64,000 nt of DNA from Branchinecta lynchi (taxonomy: Eukaryota > Arthropoda > Branchiopoda > Anostraca > Branchinectidae). Of the stretch, positions 21,253 to 31,806 are shown piece by piece (position 1 is the stretch's first letter; every line of letters starts with the position of its first letter). The translations under genes were made by a program, and so were the position numbers. The notes below the pieces were generated by a model, which saw only the letters and a list, made by a program, of their open reading frames with translations, was not told where the DNA came from and did no database searches. Where the stretch lies: the NCBI GenBank assembly GCA_023053575.1, contig JAKZAP010000018.1, positions 21,462,458-21,526,457 of the forward strand, written 5' to 3'.

Positions 21253-22575
21253 TTGGTCATGGATGACACTGAAGCATTACTATTGTTGTGTTTACTTAAA
21301 AAAAGAAAGCGTAAAAATGCAGCGACTGATTCCACAACTGTTTCCAAGAAAAGGAAGGTATGGGTCAGGGACTTCCTGAAACTGCGACACGAGAGGGGTG
21401 CGTCAAATGTGATGGTTAAGGACCTAAGAGAAAAAGACCCTGATTGGTTCTACGACTACTTCAGACTGTCTCCAAAGCAGTTTGATCATCTTTTGAGTCT
21501 GGTAGGGCCACTCATTTCAAAAAAGGACACAAATTTCAGAATAGCAGTTTCGGCCAAGGAAAGACTGGAGGTGACACTACGTTTTCTAGCTGCCGGTGGT
21601 ACTCAGTGAGCACAAACCTACCCACATTACCTTGGAAGATCAACAGTGAATAAAATACTATGGAGTACTATGGATGCTTTGTACGGTGGCCTGTCCTCAG
21701 AACACCTTTGTTTTCCAAGAAATCATTCTGACTGGAAGAAAGTTGCCCATGAATTTGCAGTAAAGTGGAATTTCCCCCATTGTGTAGGTGCTATCGATGG
21801 CAAGCATGTCAGAATACAGGCTCCTCCCAACTCTGGCTCTCAGTTCTTTAACTATAAACAGTTCCACAGCATTGTGCTGATGGCTATGTGTGATGCAGAC
21901 TACCGTTTCACTTATGTTGATATTGGGGGCTATGGTAGACAGAGTGATGGGTCAGTTTTTGGCAATTCCACATTAGGTCAAAAAGTGAGCAATGGTACGC
22001 TTGACTTACCAAGCAGTGATGCAGCAGACACAGGTGATGGCACAACTTTGCCTTATGTCATTGTTGGTGATGCAGCATTTCCCTTGAAAGTGAATCTGCT
22101 GAGACCATACCCAGGTGATCACTTGCCTGTACCTGAAGATATTTTCAACTACCGACTTTCAAGGGCAAGAAGAATAATTGAAAATACATTCGGAATACTA
22201 GGAGCCAAATGGAGAATTTTCAGGGACGCTATTGTTGCCAAACCAGAGAATGTTGACAAAATAATCAGAACCTGTGTGTGTCTCCACAACTATCTGCGCA
22301 CTGAAGATCTGATGTCTCCAAGAGCTCACAAGAATAGGACTCGCAGGTACTTTGATCCTAACTATGTTGACCAAGAAACAGATGGAACCCTCACATTAGG
22401 ACAGTGGCGGCAGGATCCATCAACTGCTTTTGTTAACGTAGCATCCACAGCAGCAAGAAACGCAGCAGAGGCTGCAAAGAATGTTAGAGACCAGTATAGA
22501 GACTACTTTATGAGTCCAAGTGGAAGTGTCCCATGGCAGCTTAACAGAGTGAGTGAGGGACGCCAGCCTGAATAA
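21253..22575 (+). pseudogene. PIF/Harbinger transposase, one in-frame stop
   Basis: The frame starting at the ATG is open to 21609, where a single TGA interrupts it, and continues in the same frame to 22575, 440 codons in all with the stop counted. Before the stop: a basic N-terminus (KKRKRK), WFYDYFRLSPKQFDHLL and ERLEVTLRFLAAG. After it: GRSTVNKIL (helix-turn-helix), the catalytic CVGAIDGKHVRI (first Asp), YVIVGDAAFPL (second Asp) and SRARRIIENTFGILGAKWRI (Glu), then RTCVCLHNYLR. All three DDE residues and the conserved ENTFG block are intact. The stop suggests very recent death. Sequencing error or a readthrough codon are alternatives. Confidence 0.9.
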
Positions 22576-23126
22576 ATTGTGTTGAATCTAGTTGTAGGCT
22601 ACAAAGATATGCAGTGGGTATATTTACAAAGATGTTTTTGAAACTTAAAATAAAGATAAATGAAAGAAAAATTGTCTGTTAGTGGTTTTATCTTTAGGGA
22701 GCTGAATGGGTTTTAATCGGATTTTAGCCACAATTTGCATCTGTAACTTATTTGACTACTGGACAATCATTGATAGCAAAAAATGTTTTCAATTTGGCCT
22801 TCTGCTGGAATAACGCAATGTCAAGCTGAGACCTAAATTTAAAAAAAATCTAAATTTTTAAAGCACATTTGTGAGTGTGCCTTCTGATTGATAAGGAACT
22901 GTACGATAAGCATGGTCGATAGAAAATCGGCACAATTTTATGTCATTTACCTGAGTTGAAAACATTATTTACAAAACAAATTTAAGAGAAAAATCAAACG
23001 TTCTGGAGGATCTTCTATTCATCATCATCTTCAAACTTGCGAAGAACCTCTGAAATCTCAAAACGGGCCGTGGCTTGCTTCGACTTTGGCAGGCTATCTA
23101 GCACACTGCAAATGTACTGACAAAAG
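22576..23126. other. Harbinger intergenic region between convergent genes
   Basis: AATAAA-type signals follow the transposase (AAAATAAAGATAAATG, about 22648-22663). Otherwise noncoding. Confidence 0.5.
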
Positions 23127-23962
23127 TTAAAAATTTGGAGTTTTTTTTTCTTTCATCGTGGATAGCATTTTCACGATTTCAGTGTCAACATCAAATTTTT
23201 CACTTTCAAGGTCAACTTGTTCCTTTGAACTTCTGGCTGTGTTACCTTTTACTGAGTTTGGTGAAACAGGTCTTTTCCTAGTATTACCGGGCGCAGAACT
23301 TGGTTGAATTCTTTCACTTTCACTACATTCCTTCGAGCTGCTGGTGCTACCTCTCCTGAAATATTCCGGTGAAAAGGTACTGGTTGCAGAGCTTGGGGAA
23401 GTTTGTAGTTTTGTATGTCCACTTCCCTTGCCAACCTGAGTTTGCACTCCATCGTTGCCATCTATCTCAAACAGGATTTCCTCTGTACAATTTCCTCTGT
23501 ATAGTCAGTGCTTGTTGCCTGCGTACTACTATTATCCTCTACACCTGACACACTTGAACCCGTCAGAGACTTTTCGGTAATGATGGTGTCCATTGTTTGG
23601 CGGAACTCTGTTGATTTTGCCATGAAATCAAACAAGCTGAGGAACTTCCATGGCTTTTTAGCTGGTTTGGCTCCATCACCACTTTTCCCTTGGTCCTGCC
23701 GTTTCTCACGAATGTAAGAGTCTTTCAGTGAGTCAAATTTTCTTTTTAAAACGTTTGCTAGTTCCTCGTTTGAAATACCAAGCCCTGCATGTAAAAGTCC
23801 ACTCTCTGCAAGAGCTAGGTATGAGTTGTTTTTTTTTCGCTGATCTTTGTAGTCCGCCCTGGATGAATCCCAGAGCCAAGGGTAGCTCATACAACTGTTA
23901 ACTAGCAGTTCAACATCGCTATCGCTCCACTTGACCTTCTCAGTCATCTTCAATATTTCCAA
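23127..23962 (-). pseudogene. Harbinger MADF/Myb-like DNA-binding protein, frame broken by a 14-bp duplication
   Basis: The 166-codon 5' part (23962-23462) is a MADF-type domain: VKWSDSDVELLVNSCMSYPW, LWDSSRADYKDQRKKNNSYL, a NEELANVLKRKFDSLKDSYI block and KPWKFLSLFDFM. These proteins guide the transposase to the subterminal repeats. The remaining tail is in the -1 frame (23447-23127, with Ser-rich and acidic stretches). The break coincides with a tandem 14-bp duplication at 23476-23503 (ATTTCCTCTGTAYA twice), which would shift the frame by exactly this amount. Confidence 0.8.
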
Positions 23963-24124
23963 AATTATTTATCTTTGGCAAATCTTTTCCTACTAAAAAC
24001 ACCGGCGATTTGAAGAAAACTGGCCATCGTTTTTAGCTGGCCAGTAAATATCAAACTCAGTTTGATCAGAAAAACTGGGCAGCAAAACGAAAAATCGGGA
24101 GAAAAAAGCTGGCAACAAAAAAAA

Positions 24125-24177
24125 ATGGCCATTAACTGGGCAGTGGGAACAGCAAATTGGACAATGGGAACTTAGCT
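24125..24177 (-). repeat. Harbinger right terminal repeat, doubled
   Basis: Two versions of the end lie in tandem: CTGGGCAGTGGGAAC (24138-24152) and GGACAATGGGAACTTAGCT (24159-24177). The inner one matches the left end better in the CCCACTGCCCAGT part, while the outer one carries the AACTTAGCT terminus. Confidence 0.65.
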
Positions 24178-25428
24178 TGAGGCACGAGTAACGACCATCT
24201 ACCGCGCGCTCCCTCCCAGGTATTTCCCGGGTATGTTGACGTGAGAAAACTTTCAAGATTCAAGTCATTATGGTACGGCTGGCAACTTGTAACAATGGAG
24301 CAAACCCTAGAAATGGTGAATGTACCGCGCTGGCTGACCACACTGTGTTTGGTCTAGAGTTCCCCGTTGGCTAATTCTAATTGTAAATCGTTTAATTCCA
24401 TATTGTCTTTTTACAAAAATAGTGGTGGAGACATGGTCAGCATAGTCATGAATAATCACATATATGTTATAATTTTCAAATACAATCCGATAACAAACAT
24501 AATTACGAGCATGTCAGTTTAAATTCAGGCTTTGCAGGCTATGCATTTACAGAGTCTATGCATTTGTGAAATTTGTATTAGCCCTCTCCTATTTTTTCGA
24601 GGATACATTCACATAAGATGTCCAACTGAGATAACAATTCAGTGCAATTCCCTTTATTCGAAAAACATGCGACGGGCAGAGCCGATTATTAGTTTTTGTT
24701 TTCATAAAATAAACTTGTATGTTAATCGACGAGCCAAAATTAACATACACAAAGGTACAATATATACAATTACTTACAGACTAACAAACGACGGCACAAA
24801 ACTAACCTCATATCGACCATGTGAAGCAGTCACAGGTATGTAGGCTAGGCTAATGCACGGCGTAATCTAGGCTGAAGAACGTTGGAAATGGTTTAGTACC
24901 TTTATGGCTTATTTCTTGAGATTCATTTTTATCTGTTCAGTCTTCGATTTGGAAGGAAATAAAGGTTCGAAGCTTAAACTTTAACCGAATGCGGCTGAGA
25001 TATGACAGTCTAGTTCCTGACAGTTGTTCCGCTATTCAGTATGATCGATTTTCATCGAATGAACTTTTTCTTTCGAATGGGTGGAACCTCTATATTCTTG
25101 CACCTCCATGCTAGAAACGTTTAGCAACTACAAAGGTGAACGATTACCGAAAAATCTTTTAACAAAATAAAATAAATCTTTGAAACGTGCTTTCTTCAGA
25201 AGTGACATTACTGTCTAGAGTTGAACGTTTTCTGAGCTTAGTGTATTAAGCATCGCAATGAACACTTTTGTTGAAATCCGAATTTCCCGAGTCGAGATGA
25301 ACTTGGTCTTGTTGGACCAGCAGTGCATACACTGTAAAATAAAAATGCAGTGTTTGCTACTGGAATTAATCTTGTCTCTAAAAAGATAATATTATCTCTA
25401 ATTCGGATTAATCTTATCTCAGTTCAAA
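24178..25428. other. noncoding stretch, no laminin exon found
   Basis: The open frame at 24532-24843 has no laminin cysteine pattern and no recognisable domain. Near 25340-25415 is a short tandem repeat of TCTCTAAAAAGATAATATTA / TAATCTTATCTC type. Nothing else is seen. Confidence 0.5.
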
Positions 25429-26398
25429 CTAGACCTACGTTGCCGGGGCAACGTGAAGTGTTGCCGCAACCTTTGTCCGGCTTCGCCGACTAAAGTGTTG
25501 CGAGAGCAACACTTTGGTTTTGTTTCTTCGCTGTCGGTTAAATGCTGAAATTGTCAACTTATCGAAGCTTTTAAAATGGTATGTTCCAAAAAGAATAATC
25601 ACATGATCAAAAGCTGTTCTTTAGCGTTGTAAAACCAACAACAAAACAATATCGGAAGAAGGGACTAAATTGACTTGGCGGTCAGTTGGACTTTATCCTT
25701 TTCAATCGTAGGTATCGTGACGGATGAAAACTTGGAACAATATCTTATATAATCTAGTTGGTTTTATAAAGCTATCCGTAACGTTTCAGGATTAAAATAC
25801 CATAGATGACACTATTAATTATTACAAAACTACCTTATTGTTTTAGATTACCGTATCGTTTGTACCCGTTGTGTAAACAGTTAATCCTCGGCTATAGCGA
25901 TAGACCATCAATACAAACTTTCTTACCGTCATATTTACAGATATCGAATACAATGTGCACCAATTTTCAAAGATTTCTAGCCCCTCGTGAACCGATTCTT
26001 ACTTACAAGTCCCTCTCCCGTGATTGACATCAAATTCATCGGAACAAATAATGGATACACCAGCTATTAAAAGTTGCAAACCCCTCATCGCTGAAGATGA
26101 TTATAGCATAAAAGCCGTTTTGGCTTTTTGGGAACAAAATTGTTCTTACCATCTAATACACCTGATACAAATAACAGGTATACCAACTAGCAAAAGCTGC
26201 AAACTCCTCATTGCCGAAGATGATTATGAGCTAACAGTCGACTGTTGCTTACAAGTCCCTTACATGTCTCACAACTGGTATCGCCTATTTTTGGTTTCAG
26301 TGTGTACCTTACTCCTGAAGTTGTCAACCCCTTGAAACTTTCAAACTGGTTTATCTCATGAAGGATTTTTGTTCAAAAAAATGGATGACATATACTTT
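25429..26398 (-). mobile_element. Helitron-like element, copy 2, cut by the assembly gap
   Basis: The CTAG terminus is at 25429-25432, the near-palindrome ACGTTGCCGGGGCAACGT at 25437-25454 and the GTGTTGCGAGAGCAACAC hairpin near 25494-25511. One tandem-array unit follows, similar to copy 1 and including the open frame 26024-26335 with the SKSCKLLIAEDDY motif. The next host base after CTAG on the minus strand is T, as in copy 1. The 5' end is lost in the gap. Confidence 0.65.
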
Positions 26399-26498
26399 NN
26401 NNNNNNNNNNNNNNNNNNNNNNNNNNNNNNNNNNNNNNNNNNNNNNNNNNNNNNNNNNNNNNNNNNNNNNNNNNNNNNNNNNNNNNNNNNNNNNNNNN
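26399..26498. other. assembly gap (100 N)
   Basis: Exactly 100 unknown bases, the usual placeholder for a gap of unknown size. It separates a Helitron-like repeat from the interior of the left inverted repeat of a hAT-like element. Both flanks are repeats present more than once in this window, so the join itself may be unreliable. Confidence 0.99.
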
Positions 26499-28394
26499 AC
26501 AGTGCATACATCAAAAACATAGTTTCTGTCATAACAACTGAGCACCAGCTCGGACAGGGCTGAAATTACTACCATGAATTAGGGAAAGTGTCCTGTGCCT
26601 CAGCTTTTTGGGATCCCAGAACGTAAGTGGAGGGATACCTATGACATCGCAAAAGTTGTCCGTCTGTCTGTCCGTCCGTCGTCTGTAAGCACGATAACTC
26701 TCGAAGGGAATGAGATATTTTGATGAAACTTGGTGTGAGGGTTCGTTGGGTCGTCGGACCAGTCAAGTTCGTAGATGGGCTTTGTAGCTCTACATTTAGG
26801 GGTGGGGGAGGGGATTCAAATTAAGGGACAAACAAAATATTTTGAAACAGCTAATGTGATAGTCGATTATGGGGTAAGAAGACATGCTGAAACACGATGG
26901 TGAAAACCATTTTGTCGTCGGACATGTAGTTCGCCCGGAATCCGGCCAAAACCGGAAAGTTTGTCGAAAAGTACAAGTTTTATTTCAAGTTGATTAGATG
27001 TTCGATTTAGGGGTAGGAAGACATGCTGAAGACGATGGTGTAAATTATTTTCTCGACGGACAAGTATTTCGCCCGGAATCCGGCCCCAAACCGGAAAGTT
27101 TGTTGAAAGTAAAAGTTTTATTTGAAATTGATTTGATGTTCGGTTTAGGGGTAGGAAGACATGCTGAAGACGATGGTGAAAACTATTTTCTCGATGGACA
27201 ACTATTTCGCCCGGAATCCGGCCCAAACCGGAAAGTTTGTTGAAAGTAAAAGTTTTATTTGAAGTTGATTAAATTTCGATTTAGAGGTAGGGAGACATGC
27301 TGAAGACGATGGTGAAAACTATTTTCTCGACGGAGAAGTATTTCGACCGGAAATCCGGCCCAAACCGGAAAGTTTGTCAAAATTAAAAGTTTTGTTTGGA
27401 GTTGATTAGACGTTTGATTTAGGGCAAGAAGACATGCTGAACACTTATGTGAAAACAAGTTTCTACCCGGACACGTAGTTCGTCCGGAATCCGGCCAAAA
27501 CCGGAAAACTGTTGGGAGTCAACGTTTTATTTCTAGTTGATTAGATAAGCGATTTAGGGGTAAGAAGAGATGCTGAGTCCCTGTGTGACAATCGTATTTT
27601 ACCCGGACATATAGTTCGACCGGAATCCGGCTGGAATCGGAAAATTTGTTATAAGCTAAAATTTCTATTTGAAGTTGATTAGATGTTCATTACTGGGGAA
27701 AGAAGATACCCTGATTTCGTCTTTGAGCTTTCTTTTTTCGCCGGACAAGTAGTTCTGGAGTTCGGCCGGAACCGGGAAATTGGCAGAAGTGGCAGGAAGT
27801 TTTCGTCAAAACAGATATGACTTATAGGGGTAAACACCACATGCTGAATCCAAATCTGAACTTGGTTTTCTCCAGGTGATTAGCTATTTGGCTCTTAATC
27901 TGTTTCTGAATTTTAATTGTAAAAATGTTCAAGGAGTCTGGCGAAGACTGGATCTGGCTAAGACAAGACCCAGTTGTCTGGATCAGATAATTGAATTTTT
28001 GGGATCCCATCGAAACCTTTTGGTCTTGTTCTACCTAGCAACCAACCAGAATATTGGCTCTTGAGGAATAGATAGGGAAAATACATGGAAAATAGATAGG
28101 GTGCTATTAGGTTTTTCATCTCCATCATCATTAGAGCCACTTTTGTTTTTATTGTGAAAAATATATAAAGGATTGTCTTTGATTTCTCTAATTCATAGTA
28201 GTAATTTTAGCCCCTGTCCGAGCCGGTGCTCAGTTGTGTGACGACAGAAACTGTGTTTTTTTCTGTATGCACTGTATACTGAAATCCATGCACCATACAT
28301 GAAATCCAAGGTACAGTGCTTGAACGTCTAGCACCCAGGCATGGTGCTAGATGTTTGAGCACCATGCCTGAAATGGGGCTAGTGTACTAGACTG
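26499..28394 (+). mobile_element. hAT-like TIR element, copy 1 (left end lost in gap)
   Basis: The interior and right terminus match copies at 29607-42442 and 43650-45514. The right end is CTAGACTG, followed by CAGATAAC, a one-base variant of the CAGGTAAC target duplication seen at the others. The left end begins within the inverted repeat because of the N gap. It is noncoding and filled with a minisatellite of about 125 bp. Confidence 0.75.
26860..27780. repeat. minisatellite array inside hAT-like copy 1
   Basis: About seven to eight units of roughly 110-125 bp contain GACATGCTGAA, a TTTCTCGACGGACAA-like segment, CCGGAATCCGGCC and CCGGAAAGTTTG. It is preceded by a CCGTCTGTCTGTCCGTCCGT run and GATGAAACTTGG, modules also found in the G-rich arrays. 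Open frames here are repeat artefacts. Confidence 0.85.
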
Positions 28395-28675
28395 CAGATA
28401 ACATGCCAAAACATCCCCAAGACAAACAAGATCCGCATGGCTAATAAAAGGATTCCAACCAAAATCCCAGCGGTGAAAAGTCCCTGTCTAAAATAGACCA
28501 ATGACAAAAAAATTATTAGTAGTTCGTGTTTCGGATTTTTAGTATTTACAGCAGACCTGGCATTCTTTCATAGCAGAATAATTTGGGTCTGCACTGACTT
28601 AGTTATTGCTCATAAACAGTAAAACGGTAATCATATTTGACACTGCAAAACTGATATGTTAGCTACATTTTATTA

Positions 28676-28719
28676 GAGCTATGTTTCGGCCCTTCTTGGC
28701 AAGGGTCCTCTTCAGGCTC
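28676..28719 (-). ncRNA. hammerhead ribozyme-like motif, subfamily 2, copy a
   Basis: Minus-strand layout: GAGC, CTGAAGA, GGACCCTTGCCAAGAAGGGCC (helix II with one bulged A), GAAA, CAU, A, GCTC. Helix I is GAGC/GCTC instead of CAGC/GCTG at 15 kb, a compensated change. The triplet before the presumed cleavage site is AUA, which fits NUH but is usually slower than GUC. Confidence 0.58.
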
Positions 28720-29055
28720 ATGCCACCCAAGCTGAAAAATGAAGTTCATTTTCTGAGAAATTTTCTATCAATGTTGTGTGTATTTTATTTATTCTGTGGG
28801 TAGGCCAGACACTCGAGCCGAAACTCAGGCCACAAATGCCCATTGTCTCAAGTCCTCCAATTCACAATTGATGTTGATACATCACTCTGACGAATTTGAA
28901 TTTTCTGCCAAAGTAAGAAATTTTTGTTTCTGCGAGTTGCTCGTCTGCTAACTTCTCGACTCTAGTGACGCCACCGTGACTTCATGCTTTGCGGAATTCT
29001 GTTACAATTGAGTCAACACCAATTTTAATAAGGCCAAGTATTGTTTTTTGTCAAA

Positions 29056-29127
29056 ATGACTGTAGTGACAAGTTTGAAGACAGTGGAACCTGACAAGAAG
29101 CCATTGGTAGCACCATCTCAACCAACA
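29056..29127 (+). CDS. ITM2/BRICHOS-family protein, first coding exon, distal duplicate
   Basis: This is identical over all 72 coding bases to 43099-43170. It runs from ATG through MTVVTSLKTVEPDKK to a phase-0 donor, ACA|GTAAGT. It encodes the cytoplasmic N-terminus of a type II membrane protein. Being 23 kb from exon 2 and separated from it by a Gypsy insertion and the proximal duplicate, it could serve as an alternative first exon or be silent. The sequence upstream is also the same as at the proximal copy, so a promoter may have been duplicated. Confidence 0.72.
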
Positions 29128-29650
29128 GTAAGTCTGCAGTAATTAGCCTAGGCTAGGTTACCATAGCTGGTTACTAGCCTAGGACAGTTACCACCCTCCT
29201 GTCCTGGACTTCAGTTCCTGTCCTTCATGTCAAATGCTAAATCACTGCCACCCTTACCTGGCCTTTACCAGGCCCTTACCACCCAACTCCCGCACATGCT
29301 TAGCTTATTCAACTTTTTGCAAATTTTAACACCAGGCGTGATTTGGTGGGCGTTTCTCCATTTTTTTCTTGGCCGTTTCAAGCACTGCTGCCCTTGCTGC
29401 CGAATGTCACATGTCTTGGTATTGGGTATTTTTGGGCAGCTGGTAGGTGGGCAAAAACTTCAGGCTGGTTCAAAATTGACCTCAAAAATGTTAAAATGAA
29501 ATTCCTTTGAAGTCCGAATCAGGTGCTAACCAGGCTGTAACTTAACTGTCAAGATAACAAATTTATGTCACCTAGGCTAGGACCTAATGATTATAGTACA
29601 GGTAACCAGTCTAGTACACTAGCCCCTTTTCAGGCACGGAGCTCAAACGT

Positions 29651-30322
29651 TGTTAAGAGGATGGACGAGTGGAGGCGAGGTTTAATGAAGATAAGGCTCC
29701 TGGGGTGTGGGCTGAAGACATTCTGACACCGTAGGTGCCCACTAGCCCCAGGACCAGTCAGGAAACCGGACAAAAGAGACAAGGGAAAGTCTCAGGGAAT
29801 TCTATAGCTCAGCCGCAGTCAATCCAGAAATCCCTAATCAAGCTGATTCACACATCCTAGCGAAGCTGGAATTCACATATCCAGTCAAGCCCGAGGCCTA
29901 CTAGCCGAGATGGACCATAACGTCTATAGTTAATTTATCTATGTAAATCGTGTACAAGAGTGTGACACATATAATATAGCACTAATGGGTCCCTAACTAA
30001 ATATGTAAACTGGTCCTTACCATAAATTATAATACAGAGTAACGGAGGTCTTACTCCGACCAAGGATGAAAGAGAACTCTTTTTGGCTGCCGATTCATTA
30101 CGCAGCCAAAATACTTAGAATGAAATGGATCAAAGCCTGACCTCGGATTAGCGAGCAGCTAACTGAAGCTAGGATAAAGACCGAGTGACCTATTGTCACG
30201 ATGCCGGGAAATTAATGATGGTGATGGAAACCGAAGAGATATATAGAAAAGTAGGCGATAGATGGAGGGAATAACTAGGAGGACTATTGCAGAGCAAAGT
30301 GCTATGGGATGTCTCCATAACA
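29651..30322 (-). repeat. Gypsy LTR (3' LTR of the element)
   Basis: 672 bp, from TGTTAAGAGG to CTCCATAACA on the + strand. Read on the minus strand it contains a CTATATATC TATA-like box and, near its end, an ATTAAA polyadenylation-like signal. Confidence 0.95.
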
Positions 30323-30336
30323 CACCTCCCCCCCTT
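30323..30336 (-). promoter_or_regulatory. polypurine tract
   Basis: AAGGGGGGGAGGTG on the minus strand, directly adjoining the 3' LTR. It would prime plus-strand DNA synthesis. Confidence 0.85.
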
Positions 30337-31806
30337 GGGCAGAGTGGTGTACGGGCAACAAAAGATTCTACAATGTTTCCATTCCAGCCCCACCTACTAA
30401 CATACCATCGATAGCTAAGCCATCGCGGCAACCCAGGTTTCTGACAGAGGGGGCAATCAAATAAGTGTGAAAAATCAAAGCCCACTCTCTGTTCAGTTAG
30501 TTCAGGGTCCTTTATTGAGCTTCAGTCCTACTGACCTTACCCTGACCACACGAACCAAACCAAAACAAATATAAAAAGCAAAATAAAGGCAGAATTAATA
30601 TTTGAAGCGTCGATGCCTTTAAGTTCTAAAATAAATTAGGGGCTGGAAGAAACTTTAAAAAGGGATTATCAAGGAAATATTGGGGAAATGTTGCCAGTAC
30701 CACAACTCGTCCCAAAAGAGAAGTCTCTGAGATTTGTTAAAAATAGAAAATGGAAAAGGGAAAACTAGGAGGAATTTGGGAGGAAAGGGAAAAAGAAAGG
30801 CCGCAATTTTAAAAATTACTCCAGTTAGCTGTCGCAACGACCTAAGGTAAGACCTTGATGCAAAAAAAACTTGAAGTAGAAATGGGGGAGGTCCTACGCA
30901 CTCTAAGCCGCAAAATAAAGCACTAAAGGTAAGGGCACGCAAGTAATGGAAGCGCAAAAGACAGGCGCAAAGCATTTTTAAGAATGATGGCCGAACACAC
31001 GGCGTCAATATGATTTTTGATAATATATACATTATGTGCATAAACTTAAGGCAATAAAGCGCGGAAAACAAAAGCTAGCGGTGGCCGACAAACGGCTTCA
31101 GTCAGATCGACCGAAAAGTTGAAGGAACTGCATGAAAAGCGCGGAAGCAGAAAAAGCAATGCTTAAAGGAACAGTGCAGTTATCGCAAGGACTAGCGAAG
31201 CGAAACCGAAATCAACATATGTCCAAAAGCGACTTTAAAGAGGGCCTACACAATTAAACTAAGAAGGGGGGGGGGGGGGGACGAGCATATATATACCTAA
31301 CCGGAAATATTTATAGCCGCACTTGCGAGCGGGAGAAACGCGGACCTAACACTCCTACCTAAATATTTACATTTCCACTTGGCTGTCGTGGTGTCCAGTC
31401 CAGGTGATACGGATTGATGGAGGTGGATTTGGAGGATTTGAATAGTGATGGGGGTTGAGTTGATGGTGGAATAGTTGTTGGTTGTTGGTTTAAAGTTGGA
31501 AATGGCGTTGTTGATGACTCTACGAGCTTGTATCGCTGGAGTGAGGATACGTAGTAGAGTAGGTTCTTCCTTTCTTAGTTGATTGTTGCGGGTAAGTTGG
31601 TTTGGTGGCTTTAGGTCGTGGCACATCGTGTGAGCGGGACCGTGATGCGGTACGGAAGTCGGCGGACTGGTACCGATCTGGTGGTCTCTGCAGGCGGTTG
31701 GATTTCCGGAGGGGAAGGGTAAGCTCGACCCGTGGAGGGGAGACAGGAGAATGAGCGTCTGGAGCGCCGGGTGAGGAGGGCGGATACGGATGGCAAGGCG
31801 TGCGTG
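30337..31806 (-). other. Gypsy region between pol and the 3' LTR
   Basis: About 1.5 kb with several short open frames and a G15 run at 31266-31280. No envelope features (signal peptide, fusion or membrane segment in one long frame) are seen. The frame 31831-31520, in -1 relation to pol, contains LRKSNRLQRPPDRYQ, a sequence type that usually ends Gypsy pol proteins. The pol C-terminus may therefore have been shifted out of frame. Confidence 0.6.

Larger units (their letters stand above)
21072..24177 (+). mobile_element. PIF/Harbinger DNA transposon, nearly complete
   Basis: About 3.1 kb bounded by inverted ends AGCTAAGTTCCCACTGCCCA (left) and the complement of ACAATGGGAACTTAGCT (right). Flanking triplets TAA and TGA could be a mutated 3-bp target duplication, as Harbinger inserts at TWA. 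It encodes a DDE_Tnp_4-type transposase on + and a MADF/Myb-like protein on -, the standard two-gene set of this superfamily. Many CTGGCCAG-type motifs sit just inside both ends and may be protein-binding sites. It lies about 1 kb downstream of the last laminin exon seen. Confidence 0.85.
28395..29606 (+). repeat. duplicated segment with ITM2-like exon 1, copy a
   Basis: Nearly identical to 42443-43649. It runs from the right target duplication of hAT copy 1 to the left target duplication of hAT copy 2. A junction at about 28888/28889 (CATCACTCT|GACGAATT) joins intron sequence to the region upstream of exon 1. The third copy stops at exactly this point (46003) and passes into unique intron. 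Confidence 0.85.

Noticed and set aside
21607..21609. TGA in the Harbinger transposase as a recoded (selenocysteine or readthrough) codon
   Set aside because: Nothing nearby supports recoding, and the partner gene is also damaged, so simple decay is likelier.
24532..24843. Possible next laminin exon
   Set aside because: The Cys spacing does not fit LE repeats, and the stretch lacks a convincing acceptor with the required phase.
26867..27458. Minus- and plus-strand frames repeating GRIPGEI.VRRENNFHHR-like units
   Set aside because: These are translations of the noncoding minisatellite. Frames break between units and differ among the three copies.
26860..27780. CRISPR-like regular repeats
   Set aside because: Units are about 110-125 bp with no distinct spacers, and this is a eukaryotic transposon minisatellite.
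30337..31806. Envelope gene in the Gypsy element
   Set aside because: No long frame with signal peptide or membrane segments, only short unrelated frames.
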